Source of the DNA: an uncultured Pseudomonas sp.
Lineage (GTDB): Bacteria; Pseudomonadota; Gammaproteobacteria; Pseudomonadales; Pseudomonadaceae
Assembly: GCF_946885885.1 (NCBI RefSeq)
Contig: NZ_CAMPHN010000185.1
Coordinates: forward strand, 1 to 8,332
DNA: 8,332 nt
Direction: 5' to 3'
A program made the translations under genes and the position numbers. Below the pieces are notes generated by a model, which had not been told where the DNA came from, did no database searches, and worked only from the letters and a program-made list of their open reading frames with translations. Below, one piece after another: positions 1-5,644 of this stretch. Within the stretch, counting starts at the first letter, position 1. Each line of letters opens with the position of its first letter.

Positions 1-33
1 CTAAGACGTGTGTTGGTGTCTTGAGGGGGTATA

Positions 34-50
34 AGCAAGGGGCTTGCCAA
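34..50 (-). promoter_or_regulatory. Predicted sigma-54 (RpoN) promoter facing left, off the window
   Basis: Read on the minus strand the site is TTGGCAAGCCCCTTGCT. It matches the RpoN -24/-12 consensus (TGGCAC-N5-TTGCW) at all but one position and has the required GG-N10-GC spacing. Transcription would start near position 23 and run leftward, so the controlled gene lies outside the window. About 270 bp of gene-free DNA behind it, with a perfect IHF match, is the layout expected for an enhancer-dependent promoter. The motif match is seen directly; its activity is inferred. Confidence 0.7.
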
Positions 51-135
51 GTTGCGCGGGGCGCCTGCCGTATTGGCGTGCGTGAGGAAAGTCGAGCGGC
101 GAATATGAGGTTTTTAAGTCTTTTAAATGCTTATA

Positions 136-148
136 TATCAATTAATTA
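136..148 (+). promoter_or_regulatory. Predicted IHF binding site
   Basis: TATCAATTAATTA matches the IHF consensus WATCAANNNNTTR at every defined position. It lies in an AT-rich patch (about 110-175) that stands out from the GC-rich surroundings. The distance to the predicted sigma-54 start is roughly 110-125 bp, suitable for a bend that brings an upstream activator to the promoter. AT-rich DNA yields chance IHF matches; support comes from its position next to the promoter at 34-50. Confidence 0.55.
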
Positions 149-224
149 GCTGTAATTTCTAATCTTGATTGTTAGTAGCTTGGCTGCTGCGGGTTGGCGG
201 GTCACGGTGTTGCGATAGCCAATG

Positions 225-252
225 CCGCGACCGTTGCAGTGCATGATCGCGG
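225..252. promoter_or_regulatory. Inverted repeat, candidate upstream activator site
   Basis: CCGCGA at 225-230 and TCGCGG at 247-252 form a perfect 6-bp inverted repeat with arm centres 22 bp apart, about two helical turns. It lies roughly 200-230 bp upstream of the predicted sigma-54 start, within the usual range for an enhancer-binding activator. It does not match the NtrC consensus and no activator can be named. No T-run follows closely enough to make it a terminator. Six-base arms may be chance in GC-rich DNA. Confidence 0.25.
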
Positions 253-323
253 TGGCCTGAGCGTTTTTGGTTCGATTTCCATGGCGAGCCCAAAAGTACC
301 GGATGCAAGGCGCGCTCGACGGG

Positions 324-659
324 TCATACGGTCAAGCTCTGCTGCTGGGCGAGCGAGCGCAATTGCTTCTCTTCGACGAACTCCTTCAGCCACTTCAGTA
401 CGTCCACGGCGTCCCAGCGCGCCGGATCGAACATGGCATAAGCCAGCCCCTGGTAACCGACCACATCCAACTGCTTGTGGTACCCGGCGCGTTGCAACAA
501 GGCTTCGATTTCAGCGAAGCAGGTATTGAAATGCACGCGGTTAAAGGGGCTGCGTCCTTCGGTCACGATGCCCTCCAGGAGCAGTTCGGCGACCGTTGCG
601 CGAACTTTTTCCAGTGGCATGCGATTCACGCTGTTTTTTAGCTGCAGTACGTCGAGCAT
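324..659 (-). CDS. Small protein of unknown function, 111 aa
   Basis: I do not recognise this family. The start at 659 is chosen because a strong ribosome binding site, AAGGAG, lies 7 nt before the ATG; a reading extended upstream to 722 has no such site and adds low-complexity Pro/Arg sequence. The protein begins MLDVLQLKNSVNRMPLEKV and looks soluble and mostly helical, with no signal peptide or membrane segment. Residues 13-30 and 48-60 look like amphipathic helices, a GYQGLAYAMFD stretch follows at 68-78, and the C-terminus (86-108) is charged and then Gln-rich. There is a single cysteine, C47. No terminator is evident downstream. Its 5' side faces the LexA box about 165 bp away, so SOS control is possible, but the predicted promoter there points the other way. 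The good start signal and sensible composition make it a likely real gene; function is unknown. Confidence 0.8.
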   Translation of the reverse strand: MLDVLQLKNSVNRMPLEKVRATVAELLLEGIVTEGRSPFNRVHFNTCFAEIEALLQRAGYHKQLDVVGYQGLAYAMFDPARWDAVDVLKWLKEFVEEKQLRSLAQQQSLTV

Positions 660-822
660 GGTGGTTCTCCTTGGATGCGTCCTGGGTAGACCAAATCCGG
701 CCGGGGCTGCGCCACTTTCCATCTATAGGGGGCGTGTTTTAGGTGGTCGTGGCGGCGTGCCCGTTCCCGCATCTGGCGCTGCATTTCGCTGGGGTTGGAT
801 CCTGTCGACAGGGTAATCTAAA

Positions 823-846
823 AATACTGTACAAATAAACAGTATT
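823..846. promoter_or_regulatory. LexA (SOS) box
   Basis: The core at 827-842 is CTGTACAAATAAACAG, a perfect CTGT-N8-ACAG with an AT-rich centre, the LexA signature of gamma-proteobacteria. The outer arms extend the symmetry: AATACTGT (823-830) and ACAGTATT (839-846) are exact inverted copies. Against the 20-base E. coli consensus, 825-844 differs only at three central positions. It lies in the divergent region between the 111-aa protein (start at 659) and the lipoprotein (start at 945). It overlaps the -35 and spacer of a predicted rightward promoter, which favours the lipoprotein as target. The box is seen directly; the regulated gene is inferred. Confidence 0.75.
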
Positions 847-856
847 CGATGATAGT
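828..856 (+). promoter_or_regulatory. Candidate sigma-70 promoter under the LexA box
   Basis: A -35 TGTACA (828-833) and a -10 GATAGT (851-856) are separated by 17 bp, each matching its consensus at four of six positions. Transcription would begin near 863 and leave about an 80-nt leader before the lipoprotein ATG. The LexA box covers the -35 and most of the spacer, the geometry of a repressed promoter. No leftward pair of similar quality was found around the box. The match is moderate. Confidence 0.4.
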
Positions 857-889
857 AAGCCTACGACTTCAGCCATCACTCACCCATCG

Positions 890-922
890 CCTCCGGCCAG
901 ATACCAATCGAGCTGCCGGAGG
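890..922 (+). other. Stem-loop in the lipoprotein leader
   Basis: CCTCCGGC (890-897) and GCCGGAGG (915-922) form a perfect 8-bp stem with a 17-nt loop, ending just before the AGAGGAG Shine-Dalgarno of the lipoprotein gene. No T-run follows on either strand, so it is not an intrinsic terminator. It could affect translation or mRNA stability, or be a protein-binding palindrome. Confidence 0.45.
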
Positions 923-944
923 GGCTGCAGAGGAGTAAATAACA

Positions 945-1343
945 ATGCAACAGATAGTGATGACAATTGTGCTACTGAGCCTGTTGAGTGGCTGCGTCCA
1001 GCCTCAGCCGCAAGCGGAGCAACCCAAGGTCAACGGCACTTACCTGGTGATCGAAAACAGTCAGGCCTGGGCGGTTTTGGTGTCCGACGGCAAACGGGTG
1101 GAGGAACGGGGCACGGTGGTGGATGTGATCAAGCTGCCCAGTCAGGATGCGGCGGTCGCTGCCAGCTATGTCATCGAAACCCCGAATTGTGGTCGGGTGC
1201 AGTGGTTGACCGAACGCCGCGACGCCGTGGACGGTGTGACCACGCTGATGTCGTTGCATAACAACCAACAACTGGATAACGCCGGCTGCGTGATCGGCGC
1301 AGCGCTCAGCCGGGTGTGGACGGTACTGGATTATTCCGGCTGA
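945..1343 (+). CDS. Predicted small lipoprotein of unknown function, 132 aa
   Basis: The start is fixed by an AGAGGAG ribosome binding site 9 nt before the ATG. A short hydrophobic segment (residues 4-14) leads to the lipobox LSGC, so signal peptidase II would cut before C17 and the mature protein would be lipid-anchored. Residue +2 is Val rather than Asp, consistent with outer-membrane sorting by Lol. A Gln/Pro-rich linker (19-27) is followed by a domain of about 105 residues with alternating beta-type strands. It has two more cysteines, C82 (in PNCGR) and C115 (in NAGCV), that could form a disulfide in the periplasm. I do not recognise the family. It is the only plus-strand gene here, it is convergent with the PL7 lyase, and it has the LexA box about 100 bp upstream. 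The gene and lipoprotein call are well supported; role and SOS control are inference. Confidence 0.85.
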   Translation: MQQIVMTIVLLSLLSGCVQPQPQAEQPKVNGTYLVIENSQAWAVLVSDGKRVEERGTVVDVIKLPSQDAAVAASYVIETPNCGRVQWLTERRDAVDGVTTLMSLHNNQQLDNAGCVIGAALSRVWTVLDYSG

Positions 1344-1364
1344 GTGCCGGCAAACGGTGCGGTG

Positions 1365-1399
1365 CGGCTGAGCAGCGAAAATGGCACGCCATTCAGCCG
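1365..1399. terminator. Nested hairpin between convergent genes, possible terminator
   Basis: The 62-bp gap between the lipoprotein and lyase stop codons contains CGGCTG (1365-1370) pairing with CAGCCG (1394-1399), enclosing AATGGC (1380-1385) and GCCATT (1388-1393). On the minus strand the inner stem is followed by TTTTC, a weak U-tract that could end the lyase transcript; on the plus strand there is none. A separate small hairpin, CCGGC/GCCGG (1336-1350), has the lipoprotein stop codon in its loop. Confidence 0.35.
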
Positions 1400-1405
1400 G
1401 GGGCG

Positions 1406-2506
1406 TCAGGGATTGACCAGGATCGAGAGCTTCTTCGAGTAGGTGCTGCCGTTGGCATCACGCACCCGCACCATGAACTCGTTCGCAATCGGCGATGCGG
1501 CACCGGGCAGCGGCGTACCCTCGATCACTCCGTTGAGCTGCAACGTCAGGCCTGCGGGCGGAAAGCCGCTGACCAACGTCCAGGTGCCACCGCCCACGCC
1601 ACCCCGGGACAGCAGCTGAAGGCTGTAAGGAATATTTACCCCGGCCTGAGGCAGGGTCTCGCCTGAGGTGATTGATAGGCCATTGGCCGGATGGCTGGTG
1701 GCCAATAAGTAGAATTTCGCTAGCCCACCTTCGGTACCGCTGGTGCCATAGGTGTGCAGGTAGGAACCGGCCTTGAAGTACATGCCGATACCATCCCAGG
1801 AGGGGTCCATCACCATGGTCGCCGGGATGCCATTATTGGCCGACACCGAGGCGACTGCCGGCCCACCTGGCTGGCGTTCCACCTTGATCAGGTAACTGAA
1901 CGCATCGCCGAGTTTGACGTTGTTGGCGATCACATGCTGGGTATAGGGCGGGCCCAGCACCGGTGTGCCTTGCAGCTTGGTTATCACCCTGCCGGTTTGC
2001 TTGGCGAAATCATAGCGGTAGTAGACCAGCACCAGAGGCGCCGCATTGAAGCCATGCACTTGGCCAACGATCAGGATGCCGTCGCGCGGTACCTGCATGA
2101 CACGCAGCTTCGCTTCGAGAATGGCATTGCCTTGGCTGTTCCAGGTCACCGTGTGGTTACTGGAATCGAGCATTTCGCGCAATTCGTTGCGCGGGTGTCG
2201 GGAGCCGCCGATCGTAGTGCCGTTAACCGGGGTCCATAGGGTCATGGCGCCATCAGTATCGGTGTGGAACCAGGGCGCAAGGGTGAAACCGTTCGGACCG
2301 CGGAGATGCATGGGCGCGATACTGAGCGGGAGGCCGGTGGTTGGATTTGCGACCGGCATATCCAATCGCCAATTTTCCAAGGCGAAGTTGCCGCCAGGTG
2401 GAAGATTGGGCGCGAGTTCGGCATGGCTCTGGCTGATCGTGAGACTCAAGAAGGCGGCGGGCAGGAGTGTTTTGCTGGCAGATAGAAAAGAGCGATAGAT
2501 AGTCAT
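1406..2506 (-). CDS. Secreted PL7 alginate lyase with C-terminal He_PIG/Ig-like domain, 366 aa
   Basis: The protein cleaves alginate by beta-elimination outside the cytoplasm. The start at 2506 has AGGA 9 nt upstream and opens with a signal peptide (basic start, hydrophobic 14-24, likely cut after SHA29); a longer reading to 2608 would bury that signal. The PL7 (Alginate_lyase2) domain spans about 30-275 and shows all three family blocks: RNELRE (106-111), QVH (149-151) and YFKAGSY (243-249). By family precedent R106, Q149, H151 and Y249 form the active site. QVH rather than QIH is usually associated with polymannuronate preference. Residues 278-366 resemble a putative-Ig (He_PIG) domain, with PYSLQL, TWTLVSG-PPAGL, G-I-GTP and a closing ILVNP. 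This differs from the short single-domain PL7 enzymes and from AlgL (PL5). It appears to be transcribed alone. Family call firm; substrate preference and the role of the extra domain are inferred. Confidence 0.93.
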   Translation of the reverse strand: MTIYRSFLSASKTLLPAAFLSLTISQSHAELAPNLPPGGNFALENWRLDMPVANPTTGLPLSIAPMHLRGPNGFTLAPWFHTDTDGAMTLWTPVNGTTIGGSRHPRNELREMLDSSNHTVTWNSQGNAILEAKLRVMQVPRDGILIVGQVHGFNAAPLVLVYYRYDFAKQTGRVITKLQGTPVLGPPYTQHVIANNVKLGDAFSYLIKVERQPGGPAVASVSANNGIPATMVMDPSWDGIGMYFKAGSYLHTYGTSGTEGGLAKFYLLATSHPANGLSITSGETLPQAGVNIPYSLQLLSRGGVGGGTWTLVSGFPPAGLTLQLNGVIEGTPLPGAASPIANEFMVRVRDANGSTYSKKLSILVNP

Positions 2507-2624
2507 CTTTAATCGTCCTGAATACAGATGGCGATAGGTTGTTGGCGCGCTCCTGGCTGCGATCCTGCAACGGTCAAATGCCGATCGTGGCTCGTCGGAA
2601 ATGCTCACAAAAGCCGGCGGTAGA

Positions 2625-2661
2625 ACTGCCGATGTTTTGACTGCAAAAGTTGCACGGCAGT
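2625..2661. promoter_or_regulatory. Nested palindromes upstream of the PL7 lyase
   Basis: ACTGCCG (2625-2631) and CGGCAGT (2655-2661) are a perfect 7-bp inverted repeat. Inside lies a second palindrome, TGCAAAAGTTGCA (2642-2654), with 5-bp arms. They sit about 120-155 bp upstream of the lyase start codon. They could be operators for a DNA-binding regulator or, if transcription starts further upstream, a leader hairpin. I could not identify a convincing -35/-10 pair or sigma-54 site for the lyase, so the promoter is unplaced. Confidence 0.4.
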
Positions 2662-2669
2662 CTTACCAC

Positions 2670-2679
2670 TGGTTAACCA
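2670..2679. promoter_or_regulatory. TGGTTAACCA palindrome, candidate operator
   Basis: A perfect 10-bp palindrome in the lyase upstream region, within an AT-richer stretch in which GTTAA occurs twice on the minus strand. It resembles GntR-type operators in style, but its centre is 2 bp, not the 3 bp of the FadR-type TGGTNNNACCA site, so no regulator is assigned. Confidence 0.3.
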
Positions 2680-2773
2680 ATTAACACCGTTTGTCGCCTA
2701 TTAGGGGGCTAGAGGCTCTGGAGTGGGGCGAGGCACAGCAAGTACCAGGAGGATGTTGCTCCGGCATTGTCGG

Positions 2774-2805
2774 GGCGATCCGGCGATCCGGCGATCCGGC
2801 GATCG
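2774..2805. repeat. 8-bp tandem repeat, about four copies
   Basis: The unit GGCGATCC occurs three times without interruption (2774-2797), followed by a fourth copy with a changed last base (2798-2805). It is in non-coding DNA between alaC and the lyase gene. Such short exact arrays are prone to copy-number change by slippage; being outside a reading frame, a change would not cause phase variation of a protein. Elsewhere in the 383-bp gap 2507-2889 I see only the palindromes at 2625-2679 and the alaC terminator. Confidence 0.9.
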
Positions 2806-2838
2806 GCGGCGGTATTTGGTAGGGGGCGGCTGTTGCAG

Positions 2839-2880
2839 AAGTAATAAGTAACGCCCACTCAGGCTCAGCACCTGAGCGGG
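2839..2880 (-). terminator. Terminator downstream of alaC
   Basis: On the minus strand, ten bases of CCCGCTCAGG (2871-2880) pair with CCTGAGTGGG (2854-2863) around a 7-nt loop, with one G-T wobble. A moderately U-rich stretch (CGTTACTTATTACTT) follows. It begins 9 nt after the alaC stop codon. The stem is strong, the U-tract is interrupted. Confidence 0.7.
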
Positions 2881-2889
2881 CTGCGGCGA

Positions 2890-4125
2890 CTATTTTTCGC
2901 CGATGTTTTTAGCGGTTTTGCCGGCGGGCAGCAGGCCGTCGGCGCGGAACATCGCCTTGATGCCACGCAGGGCTTGGCGGATACGGTCCTGGTTCTCGAT
3001 CAGGGCGAAGCGCACGTGGTCGTCGCCGTAGTCGCCGAAACCGATGCCCGGCGACACGCAGACCTTGGCTTCCAGCAGCAGCTTCTTGGCGAACTCCAGC
3101 GAACCGAGTTCGGCGTATTGTTCGGGGATCTTGGCCCAGACGTACATCGAGGCTTTCGGGTTTACCACCATCCAGCCGATTTCATGCAGTCCTTTGACCA
3201 GCAGGTTGCGGCGTTGGCGATATTGCTCGGCGATGTCGAGCACGCATTGCTGATCGCCCTCCAGTGCGGCGATAGCCGCGACTTGTAATGGGGTGAAGGT
3301 GCCGTAGTCGTGGTAGCTCTTGATCCGCGCCAGGGCGCTGACCAGTTCCTTGTTGCCGACCATGAAGCCGATGCGCCAGCCGGCCATGTTGTAGCTCTTG
3401 GACAGGGTGAAGAACTCCACGGCGATGTCCTTGGCCCCGGGCACCTGCATGATCGACGGCGCCTTCCAGCCGTCGTAGACGATATCGGCGTAGGCCAGGT
3501 CATGGATCACCAGCACGTCGTATTGTTTGGCCAGGGCCACCACGCGCTCGAAGAAGTCCAGCTCCACGCACTGGGCGGTAGGGTTGGAGGGGAAGCCGAG
3601 GATCATCATCTTCGGCTTGGGAATGCTTTCGCGAATCGCCCGTTCCAGCTCGGCGAAGAAGTCCACGCCGGGCACCAGCGGCACCGAGCGCACCTGGGCG
3701 CCGGCGATTACCGCGCCGTAGATGTGGATCGGATAGCTGGGGTTGGGCACCAGTACGGTATCGCCATGGTCGAGGGTGGCGAGCATCAGGTGCGCCAGGC
3801 CTTCCTTGGAGCCGATGGTGACGATGGCCTCGCTGTCCGGGTCGATCTCCACGTTGTAACGGTCCTGGTACCAACGCGAGATCGCCCGGCGCAGACGCGG
3901 GATGCCTCGGGAGGTGGAGTAGCCATGGGTGTCTTCGCGCTGGGCGACCTGCACCAGTTTTTCGACGATATGCGGCGGTGTGGCGCCGTCCGGGTTGCCC
4001 ATGCTGAAGTCGATGATGTCCTCGCCGCGACGGCGAGCGGCCATCTTCAGCTCGGCGGTGATATTGAATACATAGGGGGGGAGACGATCGATGCGCGCAA
4101 AGCGGCGCGAAGCTGAATCAGCCAT
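2890..4125 (-). CDS. alaC: Glutamate-pyruvate aminotransferase AlaC, 411 aa
   Basis: A class I/II PLP-dependent aminotransferase of the cytoplasm that makes L-alanine from pyruvate and glutamate. From memory, E. coli AlaC (formerly YfdZ) is nearly identical over most of its length, including IDRLPPYVFNITAELKMAAR and SKSYNMAGWRIGF. Expected residues are present: the PLP lysine K243 in SKSYN, N181 in the NPTAQ loop, D209 and Y212 in HDLAYAD, and R372 in VRFALIEN for the substrate carboxylate. The start at 4125 is chosen because GAGGA lies just before the ATG and MADSASRRFARIDR aligns with the E. coli N-terminus; a GTG at 4174-4176 would add 17 unconserved residues and has no ribosome binding site. 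It has its own predicted promoter and terminator and is separated from the decarboxylase by 133 bp, so it is probably monocistronic. Confidence 0.96.
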   Translation of the reverse strand: MADSASRRFARIDRLPPYVFNITAELKMAARRRGEDIIDFSMGNPDGATPPHIVEKLVQVAQREDTHGYSTSRGIPRLRRAISRWYQDRYNVEIDPDSEAIVTIGSKEGLAHLMLATLDHGDTVLVPNPSYPIHIYGAVIAGAQVRSVPLVPGVDFFAELERAIRESIPKPKMMILGFPSNPTAQCVELDFFERVVALAKQYDVLVIHDLAYADIVYDGWKAPSIMQVPGAKDIAVEFFTLSKSYNMAGWRIGFMVGNKELVSALARIKSYHDYGTFTPLQVAAIAALEGDQQCVLDIAEQYRQRRNLLVKGLHEIGWMVVNPKASMYVWAKIPEQYAELGSLEFAKKLLLEAKVCVSPGIGFGDYGDDHVRFALIENQDRIRQALRGIKAMFRADGLLPAGKTAKNIGEK

Positions 4126-4169
4126 GCTTTCCTCGGAAACGTAAGCGCCCGGAACCGTCCGAGCGACGT

Positions 4170-4187
4170 TGGCCACTGCGGTGGCCA
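4170..4187 (-). other. Hairpin at the predicted 5' end of alaC mRNA
   Basis: TGGCCAC (4170-4176) and GTGGCCA (4181-4187) form a perfect 7-bp stem closed by a 4-nt loop (CGCA in the RNA). If transcription begins at the promoter at 4195-4224, the start is near 4188, which puts the hairpin at the very 5' end of the message. Such structures can shield mRNA from 5'-end-dependent decay; a regulatory role is not shown. Confidence 0.45.
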
Positions 4188-4194
4188 GGTGGCG

Positions 4195-4224
4195 ACGATA
4201 AACGCAGCGCCCGGCGCTTGTCGA
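4195..4224 (-). promoter_or_regulatory. Candidate sigma-70 promoter of alaC
   Basis: On the minus strand, -35 TCGACA (4219-4224, five of six consensus bases) and -10 TATCGT (4195-4200, four of six) are 18 bp apart. The spacer carries the palindrome GCGCC-C-GGCGC (4207-4217), followed on the minus strand by GCGTTTATC, so the same DNA could be a poor terminator for the decarboxylase or an operator. The leader to the alaC ATG would be about 60 nt. Confidence 0.4.
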
Positions 4225-4258
4225 GCGGATTATCGCCGTACTGCGCAGGCGCTGGGGT

Positions 4259-5623
4259 TCATGCCGGCGTGGTGCGTTTGAGCGTGCACAACAGCTCGAT
4301 CAGCGTCTCGATATCGGCGTCGCTGGTGCGCCAGGACGAGACGCTGAGGCGAAAGGCCGGGCGCCCCTGCCAGACGGTCGGGCCGAACCAGACCTGGCCC
4401 GAACGCTGTGCGGCGACGCGGATCGCCACTGTCTGCTGGTCGCTGTCGGCGCGCACCAATACCTGATTCAGCACGACCCGGTTGAGCACCTGATAACCGG
4501 CTGCGCGCAGCTGCGTCGCCAGGTGATTGGCCTGGCGGATATGCCGGTCGATCATCTCGCGCAGGCCGGCGCGGCCGAGGGCGGACAGCGCGGCCCAGAT
4601 CGGCACGCCACGCGCACGGCGGGAGAACTCCAGAGTCAGGTTCTTTTGCGCATCCTTGGAGGCGCTGGCATACACCGCATCGCTGTTCATCGCGCTGGCC
4701 AGCGCGTCGGAATCGCGGCAGATGGCCATGGCGCCGTCGTAAGGGGTGTTCAACCACTTGTGCCCGTCGGTGGTCCAGCTGTCGGCCAGCTCGACGCCTG
4801 CGGCGAGCGCAGCCGAAGACGAAGCGCGCGCCCACAAGCCGAATGCGCCGTCGACATGCACCCAGGCGCCGGCGGCCTTGGCGCGGGGGATCAGTTCGGC
4901 GAAGGGATCGAACTCGCCGCTATTCACCTCGCCGGCTTGCAAACAAAGGATGCTCAACTCATCGAGCTCAGGGAGTTGTGCGGGGTCGATCCGACCATGG
5001 CTATCAATCGGTGCGACCAGCAGGCGATTGATGCCAAAACCAAGGATGCGCAGGGCTTTCAGCACCGTTATATGGCAGCTGGCGGAGACCACTACGCGTA
5101 CTTCCGGTGCGCCGATCAAACCGTCGCCGTCGAAATCCCAGCCCTTACGCGCGAGCAAGGAGCGCCGTGCGGCGGAGAGGCAGGCAAGGGTCGAGGCCGT
5201 GGCACTGGTGCCGAACCCCACAGCGCTGGACGTCGGCAAGCCGAGCAGCTCGACGACCCAACGACCGGCAATGCGCTCCAGGGTGTCGGCGACCGGCGAG
5301 TTGTCGAACGACGAGGCGCACTGGTCCCAAGCCAGCACCAGGCGCTCCGCGGCAGCGGCGGCAGGCAGGGTGGCGCCAATGACGAAGCCGAAATAGCGCG
5401 GTCCGTTGGAGGCTACAGTCGCGGCCGAACCAATCTCATCCAGACGCTGCAGGACCTGGCTGGGTGGGCAGCCTTGCTCGGGCAGTGTCTCGTCGAATGC
5501 ATGCAAGCCAGCGATCGCGGCCGGCGGCGGAAACACCGGGCGGTTGGCGATGCCATCAAGGTATTGCAGGGCACGACGATCAGCCTCGGCCAGGAGCTGA
5601 TGTTCTTCATTGAGACTGGGCAT
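4259..5623 (-). CDS. PLP-dependent group II decarboxylase family protein, 454 aa
   Basis: A cytoplasmic PLP enzyme of the group II amino-acid decarboxylase fold (Pyridoxal_deC, the family of aromatic amino acid, glutamate and diaminobutyrate decarboxylases). Key positions are visible: a phosphate-binding GTSATAST (138-145), H184 in SASCH at the usual PLP-stacking position, D258 in HVDGAFG, and the Schiff-base lysine K289 in TTDGHKWLNTPYD. The block after H184 departs from typical DOPA decarboxylases: where they have a threonine-rich G-T-T stretch, this protein has LQAGEVNSGEFDP (228-240). It therefore belongs to a divergent branch and I do not name a substrate. The length is normal. No strong ribosome binding site precedes the ATG, only a GCGAG-like sequence, but no better in-frame start is present. 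It is transcribed alone from a region with repeated operator-like motifs. Family confident, reaction unknown; decarboxylation itself is inferred. Confidence 0.9.
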   Translation of the reverse strand: MPSLNEEHQLLAEADRRALQYLDGIANRPVFPPPAAIAGLHAFDETLPEQGCPPSQVLQRLDEIGSAATVASNGPRYFGFVIGATLPAAAAAERLVLAWDQCASSFDNSPVADTLERIAGRWVVELLGLPTSSAVGFGTSATASTLACLSAARRSLLARKGWDFDGDGLIGAPEVRVVVSASCHITVLKALRILGFGINRLLVAPIDSHGRIDPAQLPELDELSILCLQAGEVNSGEFDPFAELIPRAKAAGAWVHVDGAFGLWARASSSAALAAGVELADSWTTDGHKWLNTPYDGAMAICRDSDALASAMNSDAVYASASKDAQKNLTLEFSRRARGVPIWAALSALGRAGLREMIDRHIRQANHLATQLRAAGYQVLNRVVLNQVLVRADSDQQTVAIRVAAQRSGQVWFGPTVWQGRPAFRLSVSSWRTSDADIETLIELLCTLKRTTPA

Positions 5624-5644
5624 GGGGGGCTCGCTGTCGGCGGA

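Noticed and set aside
1..110. Possible end of a coding region at the left edge
   Set aside because: Frames checked on the minus strand are interrupted near the AT-rich patch and show no protein-like translation; the sigma-54 promoter explains the segment better.
194..529. Plus-strand reading frame of 111 codons overlapping the unknown minus-strand gene
   Set aside because: No ribosome binding site, Arg/Ala/Ser-rich low-complexity translation, and it overlaps a minus-strand frame with a strong start signal.
801..812. CCTGTCGACAGG palindrome near the LexA box, considered as a second SOS site
   Set aside because: The CTGT and ACAG arms are separated by 2 bp rather than 8, so LexA would not recognise it; a 12-bp palindrome containing a SalI-type core may be chance.
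3310..4116. Long open reading frame of 268 codons on the plus strand opposite alaC
   Set aside because: It lies fully within the highly conserved alaC gene on the other strand, its translation is rich in His, Gly and Val as expected of an antisense shadow in GC-rich DNA, and alaC itself is certain.
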